Source: Torymus aiolomorphi (lineage: Eukaryota > Arthropoda > Insecta > Hymenoptera > Torymidae). From it: 64,000 nt of DNA. This document shows positions 11,592-22,476 of this stretch, piece by piece. The notes below the pieces were generated by a model, which did not search any database, was not told the origin of the DNA, and saw only the letters and a program-made list of their open reading frames with translations. Location: contig CM070877.1 of assembly GCA_036365515.1 (NCBI GenBank), positions 72,042,022 through 72,106,021 of the forward strand. The letters are read 5' to 3'. Positions within the stretch are counted from its first letter, which is position 1; the number at the start of each line of letters is the position of its first letter. The translations under genes were made by a program, and so were the position numbers.

Positions 11592-12147
11592 ATAAACAAA
11601 AATCAAAGTTTATTTATAACATTATAATAAATATGTTGTTATATTGAATTATTTGATATTAATTACATTCAAATAGATATTTTGAGTCAATACATATGAA
11701 CAGATGTGGTAAACGGATGAAATGATTTTTGCATGCCCGTGTGACTTTAATTTTGAGTTACTTTATCGACATTAACTTAATAACATATCCTTCAATAATA
11801 TAATAACATAAAAACCTCACTGTCAACTCAATTATGGTAACATCAATCACATTTGTCGTCTTTGGAATCATTGTCATTTTTAAACTGAGAATGAATTTAA
11901 TGTGTTAATTAGTAAAATGTACCATATAAGGGAGATTTCGATTATCACAGGTAAGTATACTTCAATTGCGCAGATGGCCAAGGGTTGGCTTTCGATTCCC
12001 AATAAAAATCGGATTTTTTTAAAATTATTTTTTTATAATTTTATTGCTTTGTCCAACCCTTATCCAATTCAATTTCCAAATATAAATATATTATTTTATT
12101 AATTGTTAAAAATGTTAAGGATTTTGAAGTATTTTTTATATTATTCT
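11592..12147. other. No gene seen; AT-rich spacer
   Basis: There is no supported ORF. A short segment near 11968-12005 (GCGCAGATGGC followed by TTTCGATTCCCAA) resembles separated tRNA promoter boxes, so a SINE-head fragment is possible but weak. Confidence 0.4.
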
Positions 12148-12370
12148 TTAGAATTGTACATTTCTGTACATACTTGTATAATTCTGTGTATTTGTGTACA
12201 TTTCCGTACATTTCTGTACAAATCGGTACAATAGTACAGTATGGTACAAATGACGAAAGTTGAAGTTCCGCCACCGCGTGAAGTTGGCGCCCGAGGCGAA
12301 GCCTTGATCTTTCGTCTTGTATACCGTATACTATTTTTCTTGATGCCCGGTGGAAAGTACGTTTATAGCA
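12148..12370. repeat. Decamer array plus shared flank
   Basis: Units such as TGTACATTTC run to about 12245. The flank at 12335-12362 (TTTTTCTTGATGCCCGGTGG) is the reverse complement of the flank at about 20965-20990. The arrays at 12.2 kb and 21 kb are therefore arms of the same element type in inverted orientation, with the BEL element lying between them. Confidence 0.75.
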
Positions 12371-13021
12371 CTCAAAATCATAATTTTAATATGATTATTC
12401 GGCTCTCATGGTATAAAGTACTGTATGACACTGGTGCGTAAGATGATTTTTACCGCATTCGACTTTTCTCACTCGCTTCGCTCGTGCGAAAAGCATTTCC
12501 TTCGGTAAATAATCACATTCCCCACCCGTATCATAATGTACTAATACATAATTAGTCTCGCCGATATATATTTTGCCACCGACAAGGATAACACCGTAAT
12601 AGCATGCGCTCAGCTTCTCGCATGTAACCCGACTAATTCTCACTTTTTCTGCTCTGACTCTTAGGAGTCTTTCATTTCATCAAAGCTCGAGCGTGTTGAG
12701 TTCGATACTTGCCCCGACATTTGCGGCACGAGCGCAGCGAGTGCTGCTGGTCGGGGGGGGGGGGGGCATCGAAAACATCACGTTCGATAACATCAATTTT
12801 CTACACACTTCTTCCTCATCTTCAGATTCGTTGGATGAGGACAATTCATTATTAATGAACAGTCTTTATAGTACTGCGTGGCATAAATCCGCATTTATGT
12901 CACGCATATCCGTGACATGGCGGATTTATCAGTGCTATAAAATAATATACGGATCACGTGTCATAAGTCGTTCTTTATGGCACGGCGTGTATAAGCGCCC
13001 AAGCGTAGCGTAAACATAGAC
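12371..13021. other. Non-coding stretch with short palindromes
   Basis: Small inverted repeats include CACTCGCTTCGCTCGTGCG near 12470 and a ~90-bp hairpin at 12864-12955 whose arms are TTTATAGTACTG and CAGTGCTATAAA, with TAAATCCGC/GCGGATTTA inside. A G-run lies at about 12754-12767. No gene is supported. Confidence 0.5.
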
Positions 13022-13199
13022 ATAAGAGAGATAGACTGCAGGTGTAGGTTAGCAAGAGTAGCACCTCTAACCATGTTCGCGCACATGCGTTAGAGAGAGA
13101 CAGCATACCTTCTATTACATATACCTTCTATGCATCTGTCTCTCTCTCAACGGGTGCCACTCTCGCTAATCTACACTCGCAGTCTATCTCTCTTATATC
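13022..13199. repeat. Palindromic element cut by the BEL insertion
   Basis: ATAAGAGAGATAGACTGC at the left pairs with GCAGTCTATCTCTCTTAT at the right end. Inside, GCAAGAGTAGCACC pairs imperfectly with GGGTGCCACTCTCGC. The BEL 5' LTR begins at 13200, directly at the end of this palindrome. Confidence 0.7.
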
Positions 13200-13526
13200 T
13201 GTTGGCGATCCAACGCCTCGAAAATGCGAGACGCCGAAGTCATCGAGCCTTATAAGGCAATGTTCGCGTCGAGCAGGTGCACAGCCAGCCAGCACTCGCC
13301 TCGCGCCTCTCTACTGCCTCCCTCCAACTACCAAGGCACGCCGACGGCACTTCGCAGCGCCGGCCGGCTCCAGTTCACGCGCGACGGTCAAGAGAGACAG
13401 CAACGAGCGACGGCAGTTGAGACTGCACAATGGCAGACTCAATAAATTCACCATCTTATCTCTACACGAAAGCCTTTTCATTTTACGAACCTCTACAGTC
13501 CACCATCCTTCATACATCACAAAACA
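13200..13526 (+). repeat. BEL 5' LTR
   Basis: Starts TGTTGGCGATCCAACGCC and ends CATCACAAAACA. It contains CCTTATAAGGC and, near 13440, CTCAATAAATTC as a likely polyadenylation signal. It matches 20330-20656. Confidence 0.95.
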
Positions 13527-13528
13527 TT

Positions 13529-13546
13529 TGGTCCTTCGAGCCGGAT
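13529..13546 (+). promoter_or_regulatory. BEL primer-binding site, tRNA-Tyr type
   Basis: TGGTCCTTCGAGCCGGAT lies two bases after the 5' LTR. It is complementary to the 3' end of animal tRNA-Tyr as I know it (ending CCGGCTCGAAGGACCA). Confidence 0.75.
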
Positions 13547-14916
13547 CGTGGGAGAAGCATCGCCATGGCCACAGCGAGGAGAACCCTTTCTACTATGCCC
13601 TGCGTCTACTCTCGAGTGGCGTAGGACTAGTCTTCTCTTTTGCAGGTACGCATCAAAGTGTTCGTGGTCGTGAGTGCCGATATAGTCGCATGCTCACGCA
13701 TGGCGACTGCGCGCGTACGTTGCTGTCTCTCTCTTTCGTTTAACGCCGTCGCGCACTCGGAAGCCACCTTCTAAGGCTTCCGAAGGGAAATAGCACATCA
13801 ATTACTATTCTCCTCATTTCTGCAAACGCCTCGGAGTACGTCGCTAACGACTCCAAGACGTCGCCAAGAGCGTGCGCTGTAAAGCCAGCTCTAGAATCAT
13901 CGCGTTCGTACGATGATTGGCGGTTCTAGAATCACCGCGTTCGTACGGTGATCGGCAGCCATCTTGTCGTACTCAAAGCAACAAGTGGCAACTTTCTCAT
14001 CAGAGCCACAGTTAAGTCAGCTCTAGAGTCATCGCGATCGTACGATGATCATTTAATCGTTGCCGGCTAGAGCAACGAGTCGAAAAGGGGTTCACGCCCC
14101 TCAATTCACGGACCACCCGCGTGGAGCCTACACGCTACGGGGTCCACATCAGTCAAGCCAAGGAGTACCCGCGTGCGGCGTACACGCTGCGGGGCTCACA
14201 CCATTCAAGACACGGAGTACCCGCGTGCAGCTTGCGCTACGGGGTCTACACCAGTCCATCCACGGACTACCACAGGAAGCGAACTGATACATCGACCGTC
14301 CTAATACTTGGACACACGTATCGTTCCAATTTGTTTATATTAAAACTTGCAACTATCGTCTAGTCAAACTAGTGCATCTTCTCTTTTAATGAAAATTTAT
14401 TGAATTCAGTCAATGTTAATTTAATTAAAATTAAATTTGAGATTAGTACAAATTAATTGATTTGAGTTTGTTATAAATTTAATTGCAATATTTAGCAAAT
14501 CTTGAACAAATTGAATGCAATTTTCGCCTTAGCAAATACTTATATTATTGGACCTTGCAGTTTATTGCTGCCTGCTGATACAACATCTCGATCTCAACTT
14601 CGACTGCTGATCTACACCACGGATTCACTCCTGCACGGGTTGCTGAATTCAAAGCTGCAGTTTCATCTTTTTAAGCAGTCAACATTGTGGATCATCAGCT
14701 GATTCATCGAGGGAACGTTATCAGACGCTATCAACGTTGCATCTACAAGCGCATCGTCCCGTTCATACTCGTATAAGTATTATAACTTAGGTTAAGGCTG
14801 AATTGTAACAATTTTCACTTATGGTTACTCTACTTTCGAGTGGGTAAACATAGTTAACTCAATACCAAAGTTAAAATAGTCCAATTTGGTACTAGTCTAA
14901 TTAACTTGATCTCAAC
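13547..14916 (+). repeat. BEL leader with palindromes and ~57-bp repeats
   Basis: A long untranslated leader separates the LTR from gag. At about 13890-14050, three copies of an ATCATCGCGTTCGTACGATG-like palindrome occur, two preceded by GCTCTAGA. At about 14100-14275 a ~57-bp unit (GAGTACCCGCGTG...CTACGGGG) repeats three times. No ORF here is credible. The repeats may be RNA-structure elements of the genomic transcript, which is an inference. Confidence 0.65.
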
Positions 14917-17900
14917 ATGCAGGGACTACATACTAGACAGTTGTTACTCCAAGCTAGAATTAATAGCTCTATTCAAAACTTCAAATCTAAAGGTAAAGAT
15001 CAAATGAATAAGTGTAATGCCAAGGCTCGTTTAACCGGTCTTGAGGAGAATTACAATGCCTTTAAAATAAATCACGAGAAGATCTTAAACCTCAAATCTG
15101 TCGATTTGCAGCAAGATTACTTCAAAACTAATATGTTTGACTTAGTTGAAGACACTTTCTATGATCGAAAGGGTGAGTTTCTAAATTACTTGGAAAGTTT
15201 AGAAGAACAGAGCTCTGCGCCAGGATCCTCTAAGAAAACTGAAGCTATAGCTCCACCCAAGACCCCACTTCATGCTAATACTTCGTTTCAATCTTTGCCA
15301 AAAATAGATTTACCTAAATTTTCAGGAAAATTCGCTGATTGGGAGAATTTTAGAGATGTCTTTCGTTCGGTCATACATCGTCGCGAAGACTTAACGCCTG
15401 TCTTGAAATTGCATTATCTTCGCACTCACCTCACTGGTGAGGCACTTGAGAAAATTAAATCTCTTCCCATTTCTGGTGATAATTATGAACGAGTCTGGAC
15501 AGCTTTAATCGAATATTACGAAAATCAACGTCGTATTGTTGGTTCTCACATTTCAGAAATCTTCTCAGTCAAACCCATGAAGACAGACTCTTCTTCGGAA
15601 ATTAAACGTATTTACAGGGAACTTTACAACTCTGTAGCTAGTCTAATATCCCTTAATAGAGCGGATTCTTTAGGTAGTGATCTGATGGTACATTTCTCGC
15701 TTCAGCAGCTTGATTTGAATACTCGTAAAGAATGGGAAAGACATCTTGGTGATAGTGTTGATCCACCCATATTGGAACAACTTCAAGCCTTTTTTCGAAG
15801 TCAAACCCTCACTCTAGAGGCCATAGAAGCTGGCACTAGAACGTCTTTAACAAATAATTCAAAAGCTCAATCAACAAATTCAAAACCTCGTAAATCAGAG
15901 CATGACAATGCTCAGTCGGTTTATTCGCATCAAACCTCATCTTCGAACCCAACAAAAAAGAAATGTTCGATTTGTAATCAACATCATTTTACGAATAGAT
16001 CTGAACGATTTCTCAATAAAACGATTCCTGAGCGAAAGGAATTGATCAGATCTTCTAATCTTTGTTACAATTGTTTAGGAAAGCACAACGTTAAAAATTG
16101 TACTTCCACGTATCGATGCTTTCTTTGCAAAGATAAGCATCACACTTTGGTGCACACTGACAGCAATCAAGTAATCAGTTCATCGCAGACTGATCAGATT
16201 GATTCAGTGCCTAGCTCCCCTAGCCCAAACTGTGGCAATCTTGTCATTTCAAAAGACATTCAATCTGCTCATCAAGCAGTCTCCCTTAATCGTGGAGAAA
16301 GTACTAAGAGTACTGGAGTACTTTTAGCTACCGCTAGGGTTAACGCCCTTGGTCTTAACGGAACCAAAATTCTAGTTCGTGCGCTCATCGATCCCGAATC
16401 TCAAATCTCACTTGTTACACAAGCCTTGTGTAACTTGCTCTCATTAGATTGTAGAATCAGTCATACGCACATTCGAGGTATAGGCGAAAAGACAGCTGCT
16501 GTATCTTCTAAGGTAACTTGTCTTTCTATACAACCTCATTTTGATTCAACCTTCTCTCTAAAGGTTGACTCGATAGTCTTGCCAAAACTCTCGTCGTATA
16601 AGCTTCCCGTCGTGGGGTAATACAAATTTCGAATACTTAAGAGGGCTGCAACTAGCAGACCCCAAGTATCTCGAACCTTCACGTATCGATATTCTACTCG
16701 GTGCTAGCGTTTATGCGCAAATCATTGAAAATCAAATAGTTAAGGGCCAAAGTCTTCAGCCGATAGCACATAGTTCCAAACTTGGATGGCTCTTGACAGG
16801 TAATCTCTCTTCTTCAACTTCAGAAATAGGGCTAGAATCAATATCTCTTCATTGTTCGAATAGCTGCGAGCATGAAGTCAAACTATTGGAGTTCATACAA
16901 GATTTTTGGAGGGCGGAGGAAATTCCCGTCGACAAAAAATCTTACTCACCTGACGAACAGGCGTGCGAGGATTTTTATCAAAAAACCACTCGACAGGATG
17001 AGTCGGGTCGGTAAATAGTAAGTCTGCCTTGGAAGGATCGAGAAACTCTGAGCTCTGCTCACCTCGAAGGCTCATATTCTGCCGCTTTACGCGCTCTCAA
17101 TCGTCTTGAAGCTAACTTCACTAAGGACGAAAAACTGAAAAGAGCGTATATTGAATTCATCAAAGAGTACATTGACTTAGGTCGTATGACTCTTACCACT
17201 GATTTAGATTCATTTCCTAAGAATCAAGCCTTCTTACCACATCACGGTGTATGGAAGGAAACCAGTACGACGACCAAATTGCGTACTGTGTTTAACGGCT
17301 CGAGCAAGAGCAAAACAGGAATTTCTGTCAATGATCTTCTACACATTGGCCCTAATCTTCTTCAAAATCCCGTCGCTTTGATCTGTACTTGGCGTAGGTA
17401 CAAGGTTACTCTTTCAGCTGACGTGGAGAAAATGTTTCGGCAAATTGGTGTCGAACAATCTGATCATCCTTATCAATCTATTTTATGGCGTTTCAATTCT
17501 CATGAACCCATTCAAACCTATCGATTGACTACTGTGACATATGGATTGGCATGTTCGCCTTACCTAGCCATACGCACATTGCTTAAACTGGCCGAAGATT
17601 ACGGCAAAAATTACCTGATTGTAGCGGAATCTGTGCGAACCGAAATGTATTCGGATAATGTTCTTTCTGGCGCTCACTCTCTTGAGGAAGCCTTACAGAA
17701 ACAAAAGGAGTTGATACAGCTCTTCAAGCAAGCCCACTTCAACCTTCGTAAGTGGACATCAAACAATGCGGAAGTACTGACCTGCTTACCACTCAATACG
17801 TTAGTTTCAGATTTAATCTCACTATTTACCTCTGAAACCTCCGTACCAATCTTGGGTATAAATTGGAACCCCAATAATGATTGCTTTAGTTTTCATTTTG

Positions 17901-20296
17901 AAGACTTTTCAGTTGAACCGCCATTTACCAAGCGAACTGTGCTGTCTAGGATAGCTCGTATCTTTGACCCTATGGGCTGGCTAGCTCCCATCGTAATTAC
18001 TGCTAAGATTATTCTGCAATCGTTGTGGCTTCTAAAAATTAGTTGGGATGAGGAGCTTCCCACTGTAATATCTAATCGCTGGCAGAATTGGTTGCAAGAT
18101 CTTCCTTCGATCAGTCTGATTAAAATCCCGCGTTGAAGTGGATTTACGCCTAATTGCGAATTAATTGAAGTTCACGGGTTTGCTGACGCATTAAAGATTG
18201 CATATGGTGCAGTTATTTACCTTCGATTGATTCAGAATCGAAATACTCTAGTTACACTTCAAGTGGCTAAAACAAAAGTAACTCCAATTAAGACACTAAC
18301 TATACCTCGTTTAGAACTTTGCGCAGCGTTGCTACTTGCTCGCCTCTTTCAAATGTTTATCGAAGCTTTCCCAATAAAGGTTGAGAGTGTTCACCTTTGG
18401 TTAGATTCAGCGGATGTGCTTTTTTGGCTGAAAGACCACCCTTCAACATGGGGTGTTTTCGTGGCTAATAGGTGCTCAGAAATTCACACCCTATTGCCTG
18501 ACGCATATTGGCATCATGTGCGATCAGCTGACAACCCCGCCGATGTCATATCACGACGAATTGAGCCCTCGAAACTAGCTTCGCATAGCTTATGGTGGAA
18601 AGGTCCCGTTTGGCTCTCTGATAGCCATGAACCTTGGTCAAGGTCTCATGATGAACTCAATTTCTCGGTAAATAGTTTGAATACCCAACCTAGTCATACT
18701 CTAGTCGCTAGCAAAGACATGCCAAATTCTGTCGAGAATACACCAGAAATTTGGAGTCTTATTAACAAATATTCGTCGTTAAATAAGTTATATCGACTAG
18801 CGGCGTACTGTTTTAGATTCATCTACAGAATCTGCACGAAAGTTGAACGTGAAGCAACTACAAGTTCCGTTGTTAGTTTTCGTACTGTTCTTCAATCCCT
18901 GCTATGCTATCACACTCCGACTTCGGAGGAAATAAGTGCTAGTGAGATTGAGAACACCAGACTTTGTCTGATCTATCTAGTTCAAACAGCGTATTTTAAA
19001 TTTGAGTTCCAACAGTTACAGCGAAAAGGTAAACTTTCAACGAAGAGTACTCTTTTGCCATTAAATCCCATGATACAAAATCATTTGCTCAGGGTGGGCG
19101 GTCGACTCTCTCACTCTCTTCTCGAGGATGATGCTAAGCATCCACTAATTTTACCTGCTGATTGTCACTTCACAACGTTGTTAATTAGAGATGCTCATCA
19201 TCGCACTCTTCATGGTGGCACTCAATTAACTCTTGCCACACTCAGACGTCAGTACTAGGTAGTAAAAGGTCGATCCGCGGTTAAGAAAGTCATCAGAGCC
19301 TGCCTCACATGCTCACGCCAGGCTGCTCGGGTGCCTACTCAATTAATGGGCGAGCTACCCAAGTCACGCGTGAGACCTTTCTCGCCTTTTGAACGTTCTG
19401 GTGTCGATTATGCCGGTCCTATCAACGTTCGGCTTACAAAAACGAGAGGTAAAGGCAAAATGAAGGGGTATATTGCTATATTCATCTGCATGGCTACTAG
19501 AGCCGTCCACATAGAAGTAGTGGAGGATTATTCCAGTGAAGCCTTTATTGCAGCGTTTCATCGATTCACCGCTCGTAGAGGTCATTGTAGAGAGTTATAC
19601 TCTGACCAAGGTACAAACTTTGTTGGTGCTGACGTTCAACTGAGACAAATGGTTGACGCTTCTTCTTCATGTTTGTCTTCAATTATTAAGTCTCTCGCTC
19701 AAGACGCAACGTCTTGGCACTTTAATCCTCCCAGTGCACCTCATTTTGGTGGCATTTGGGAAGCCGCCGTTAAATCGGCCAAGCATCACTTACGTCGCGT
19801 CATTGGAGATCAAGTTCTCACTTTTTCGGAGCTTGCAACTCTTATGTGCAGAATTGAAGCATGCCTTAATTCCAAACCACTAACTGCTCTCACCGACGAC
19901 CCTTCGGACCTTGAATTTTTATCACCTCATTTTCTTATACAGCGTTCGTCACTTTTAGTTCCTGAAGAGGACCTCACCGACGCCAATATGCCTCCAGGAA
20001 AGCGCTGGCTTTGAATCAGCCAGATGACGCAATATTTCTGAGCCAGGTGGTCCACAGAGTACTTGACGGCTATGCATTCACGTATGAAGTGGAGGCAGCC
20101 GCAACCATCAGTCACCGTGGGCGAACTCGTTCTCGTTCGCAACGAGCTCACGCCACCATCCAAATGGCCCATCGCACGTATCACAGCCATCCATCCAGGG
20201 AGTGATGGCCTCACCCGTGTCGTTGAGCTTCGCTCGGCCATCTCTACACTTCGATGTCCCATCGCCAAGGTCGTTCGCCTCCTGCCCCAAGACTGA
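14917..20296 (+). pseudogene. BEL/Pao gag-pol with frameshift, five stops and mutated active sites
   Basis: Gag (DUF1759-like, LPKIDLPKFSG) starts at ATG 14917. Zinc-knuckle segments (CSICNQHH, CYNCLGKHNVKNC) lie near residues 345-405. The aspartic protease box reads IDPESQ at residue ~492, lacking the glycine of the usual D-x-G. A frameshift at about 16615-16621 precedes LRGLQLADP. In-frame stops follow at 17012, 18134, 19256, 20012 and 20039. The RT catalytic box at 17648-17659 reads YSDN instead of the family's YVDD. RNase H (HGFADA, IPRLEL) and integrase (DYAGPI, YSDQGTNF, GIWEAAVKSAK) keep their acidic residues. It is dead in several independent ways and older than its copia neighbours. 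Confidence 0.94.
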
Positions 20297-20329
20297 GCCA
20301 GTTCGCCAGTCTGGTGAAGGTGGGCGGAA

Positions 20330-20656
20330 TGTTGGCTATCCAACGCCTCGAAAATGCGAGACGCCGAAGTCATCGAGCCTTATAAGGCAATGTTCGCGTC
20401 GAGCAGGTGCGCAGCTAGCCAGCACTCGCCACGCGCCTCTCTACCGCCCCCCTCCAACTACCAAGGCACACCGACGGCATTTCGCAGCGCCGGCCGGCTC
20501 CAGTTCACGCGCGACGGCCAAGAGAGACAGCAACGAGCGACGGGAGTTGAGACTGCACAACGGCAGACTCAATAAATTCACCATTTTATCTCTACACGAA
20601 AGCCTTTTCATTTTACGAACCTCTACAGTCCACCATCCTTCATGCATCACAAAACA
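20330..20656 (+). repeat. BEL 3' LTR
   Basis: It is 327 bp and starts TGTTGGCTATCC after a purine-rich tract (GAAGGTGGGCGGAA, 20316-20329). It is followed by the duplicated ATATC. Confidence 0.95.
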
Positions 20657-20984
20657 ATATCTCTGAGCGTAAAGTGCAACCATTATGCCACTAGTATCGT
20701 AATGTACTGTTTATCCATTTCACAAATTAAAGCAATATAAATCGCTTGTTGATTGATGATCAGAAGTGATTGTTTTTGTTGTACATATAGGTGAATGACT
20801 TTGAATATGTTGACAAAATCCCTAAAACATTCTATTAATAAAATCTGCAGTTACCTAGTTAACAACTCAGAAGCATGAGTGGCGAAAGCTGCTGTCAGTG
20901 GCGAAAGTCATAGTAATGGTTAAATGTCCTTCTTTTGCTATCGAAAACAATGGCGAAACCACGTACTTTCCACCAGGGCATCAA
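20657..20984. other. Continuation of the pre-insertion sequence, no gene
   Basis: AT-rich. CGTACTTTCCACC and GGGCATCAAGAA at about 20961-20987 are inverted copies of 12335-12362. The BEL element therefore appears to have landed in a larger inverted-repeat element. Confidence 0.5.
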
Positions 20985-21165
20985 GAAAAAGTCTCTTAAG
21001 TAACAAAAATGTACAGAAATGTACAGAAATGTACAGAAATGTACGGAAATGTATGGAAATATACAGAAATGTACAATAATGCACAGATAGGTACGGAAAA
21101 GTATCGGAATATACAAGTATGTACGGAAATGTACAGAAGTATACAGAAATGTACAACTTTTTCTT
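20985..21165. repeat. Decamer array (ATGTACAGAA type)
   Basis: About fifteen 10-bp units (AAATGTACAG, AAATGTACGG and variants) lie between AAGTCTCTTAAGTAAC and CTTTTTCTTGCGCCA. Both flanks recur inverted at other arrays in the window (11460 and 1225). Confidence 0.88.
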
Positions 21166-21919
21166 GCGCCAAGGATAGCTGGAATGATCCTGCGAGTCGA
21201 ATTTTTTCAAGCCAATTCGTTCAATCTTTCTTCAGAATCGCGTGGTAAAGCAATTTTGGACATATACGATTCAGAAGACCATGCATTCCAGCTATCCGAA
21301 GGGAAATTTGGTACGTATGGCTGCATAAAATAATTATTTATATAGTATACTTTTAGGAAAGTAGCCTTTTGTTATATAATTATATTGCCTTCAATTTTAA
21401 TTGATGATTTTTCAATTTTCACGTTTAACCTTTGCTGGCCCCCTGAAAACGACGTAACCACCTTAAAATGGAAAATTTCTGTTTTGTTTTTATGCCAAAA
21501 TTGTGTTAGTTGAGAAAAATACGATTTTTTTTTCAATTATCACCAAAATTTATGATAGAAATTGAGAAGTCAAGAACTTTGCTTATTATAAAATTAATGA
21601 ATTTCCATCCAAAAAACATTTTGTATCAACTTTTCTTTTCATAATGGTTAAATTGCCTTCACATCAAAGAATTAAAATCCACTCATAAATAATTTATTAT
21701 CATATTCTTATTTGTGATTTATTAAAAGTAAAAAAAAGGAAAAATTATCAAGTAATTTCCCTCTTTCTTGTTTTAAATTGTGTCGGAGCACCATCTGAAA
21801 AATAAATTAAGTTTTATCAATTGAAAGAGACGCCCAATGATTTATGTTAATTTAATAAGTGAATCTAACGGCTATTCAGGGCGGAAGATAATAGATAAGG
21901 AAGGTAACTAACTTATCAT
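21166..21919. other. No gene seen; short inverted repeat at the left
   Basis: GGATAGCTGGAATG (about 21174) pairs with CATTCCAGCTATCC (about 21285), making a ~130-bp stem-loop. The rest is AT-rich with no supported ORF. Confidence 0.5.
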
Positions 21920-21924
21920 CACTT

Positions 21925-22462
21925 TTTCTATATATGTGTTTAAATAAATATTTAAATTTTTAGAAGCTATTTGACACAATAAATAGTAGTCAAGAATTAT
22001 GCACAATATTATAATAATTAAAGTGCAGTCAAGAATTTTTAAAGGATATGGAAAGGAAAGGTAAACGTATAAGATAAGAAATGAGAACGAAAAAATAACG
22101 GCCCAGGTCGGGATCGAACGGGTAATCTTCTGCTTACCGGGCAGCTGCGCTACCATTTGCGCCACTGGGATGACAATCCTTTCCAGACTCTAACCGCTAC
22201 TTAATCATTCTCAATTTTTATTTCCCAGTGGCGCAAATGGTAGCGTAGCTGCCCGGTAAGCAGAAGGTTGTCAGTTCGATTCCGACCTGGGCCGTTATTT
22301 TTTCGTTTTCATTTTTTATCTTATACGTTTACCTACCCTTTCCATATCCTTTAAAAATTCTTGACTGCACTTTATTTATTATAATATTGTGCATAATTCT
22401 TGACTGCTATTTATTGTGTCAAATAGCATCTAAAAATTTAAATATGTATTTAAATATGTAAA
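21925..22462. repeat. Foldback with two divergent tRNA-like (SINE-like) heads
   Basis: Two ~240-bp arms, about 21925-22172 and 22226-22462, are near-perfect inverted copies around a ~53-bp loop. The innermost part of each arm is tRNA-like. On the plus strand at 22228-22296, CCCAGTGGCGCAAATGG resembles an A box, GTTCGATTCCGAC a B box, and CTGC-CCGGTAA-GCAG an anticodon arm. The CCCAG/CTGGG acceptor pairs but later stem pairs are mismatched. A tRNA-derived SINE duplicated head to head fits best. A functional tRNA is unlikely. Confidence 0.7.
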
Positions 22463-22476
22463 AAAAAAAAAAAAAA

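Larger units (their letters stand above)
13200..20656 (+). mobile_element. BEL/Pao LTR retrotransposon
   Basis: Two 327-bp LTRs (TGTTGG...AAAACA) flank a BEL-type gag-pol. The 5-bp duplication ATATC is at 13195-13199 and 20657-20661. The LTRs differ at about 13 positions (~4%), so it is older than the copia at 1482. The tRNA-Tyr-type primer site and the DUF1759, zinc-knuckle, A17-type protease, RT, RNase H, integrase order are typical of BEL/Pao. No envelope-like ORF is present. Confidence 0.96.

Noticed and set aside
11077..11606. Cys/Val- and Thr/His-repeat frames
   Set aside because: They translate (AC)n and C-rich microsatellites and the decamer array.
22228..22296. Functional tRNA-Thr gene (anticodon-like GGT)
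   Set aside because: Mismatches in acceptor and T stems and the position inside a foldback favour a tRNA-derived SINE.
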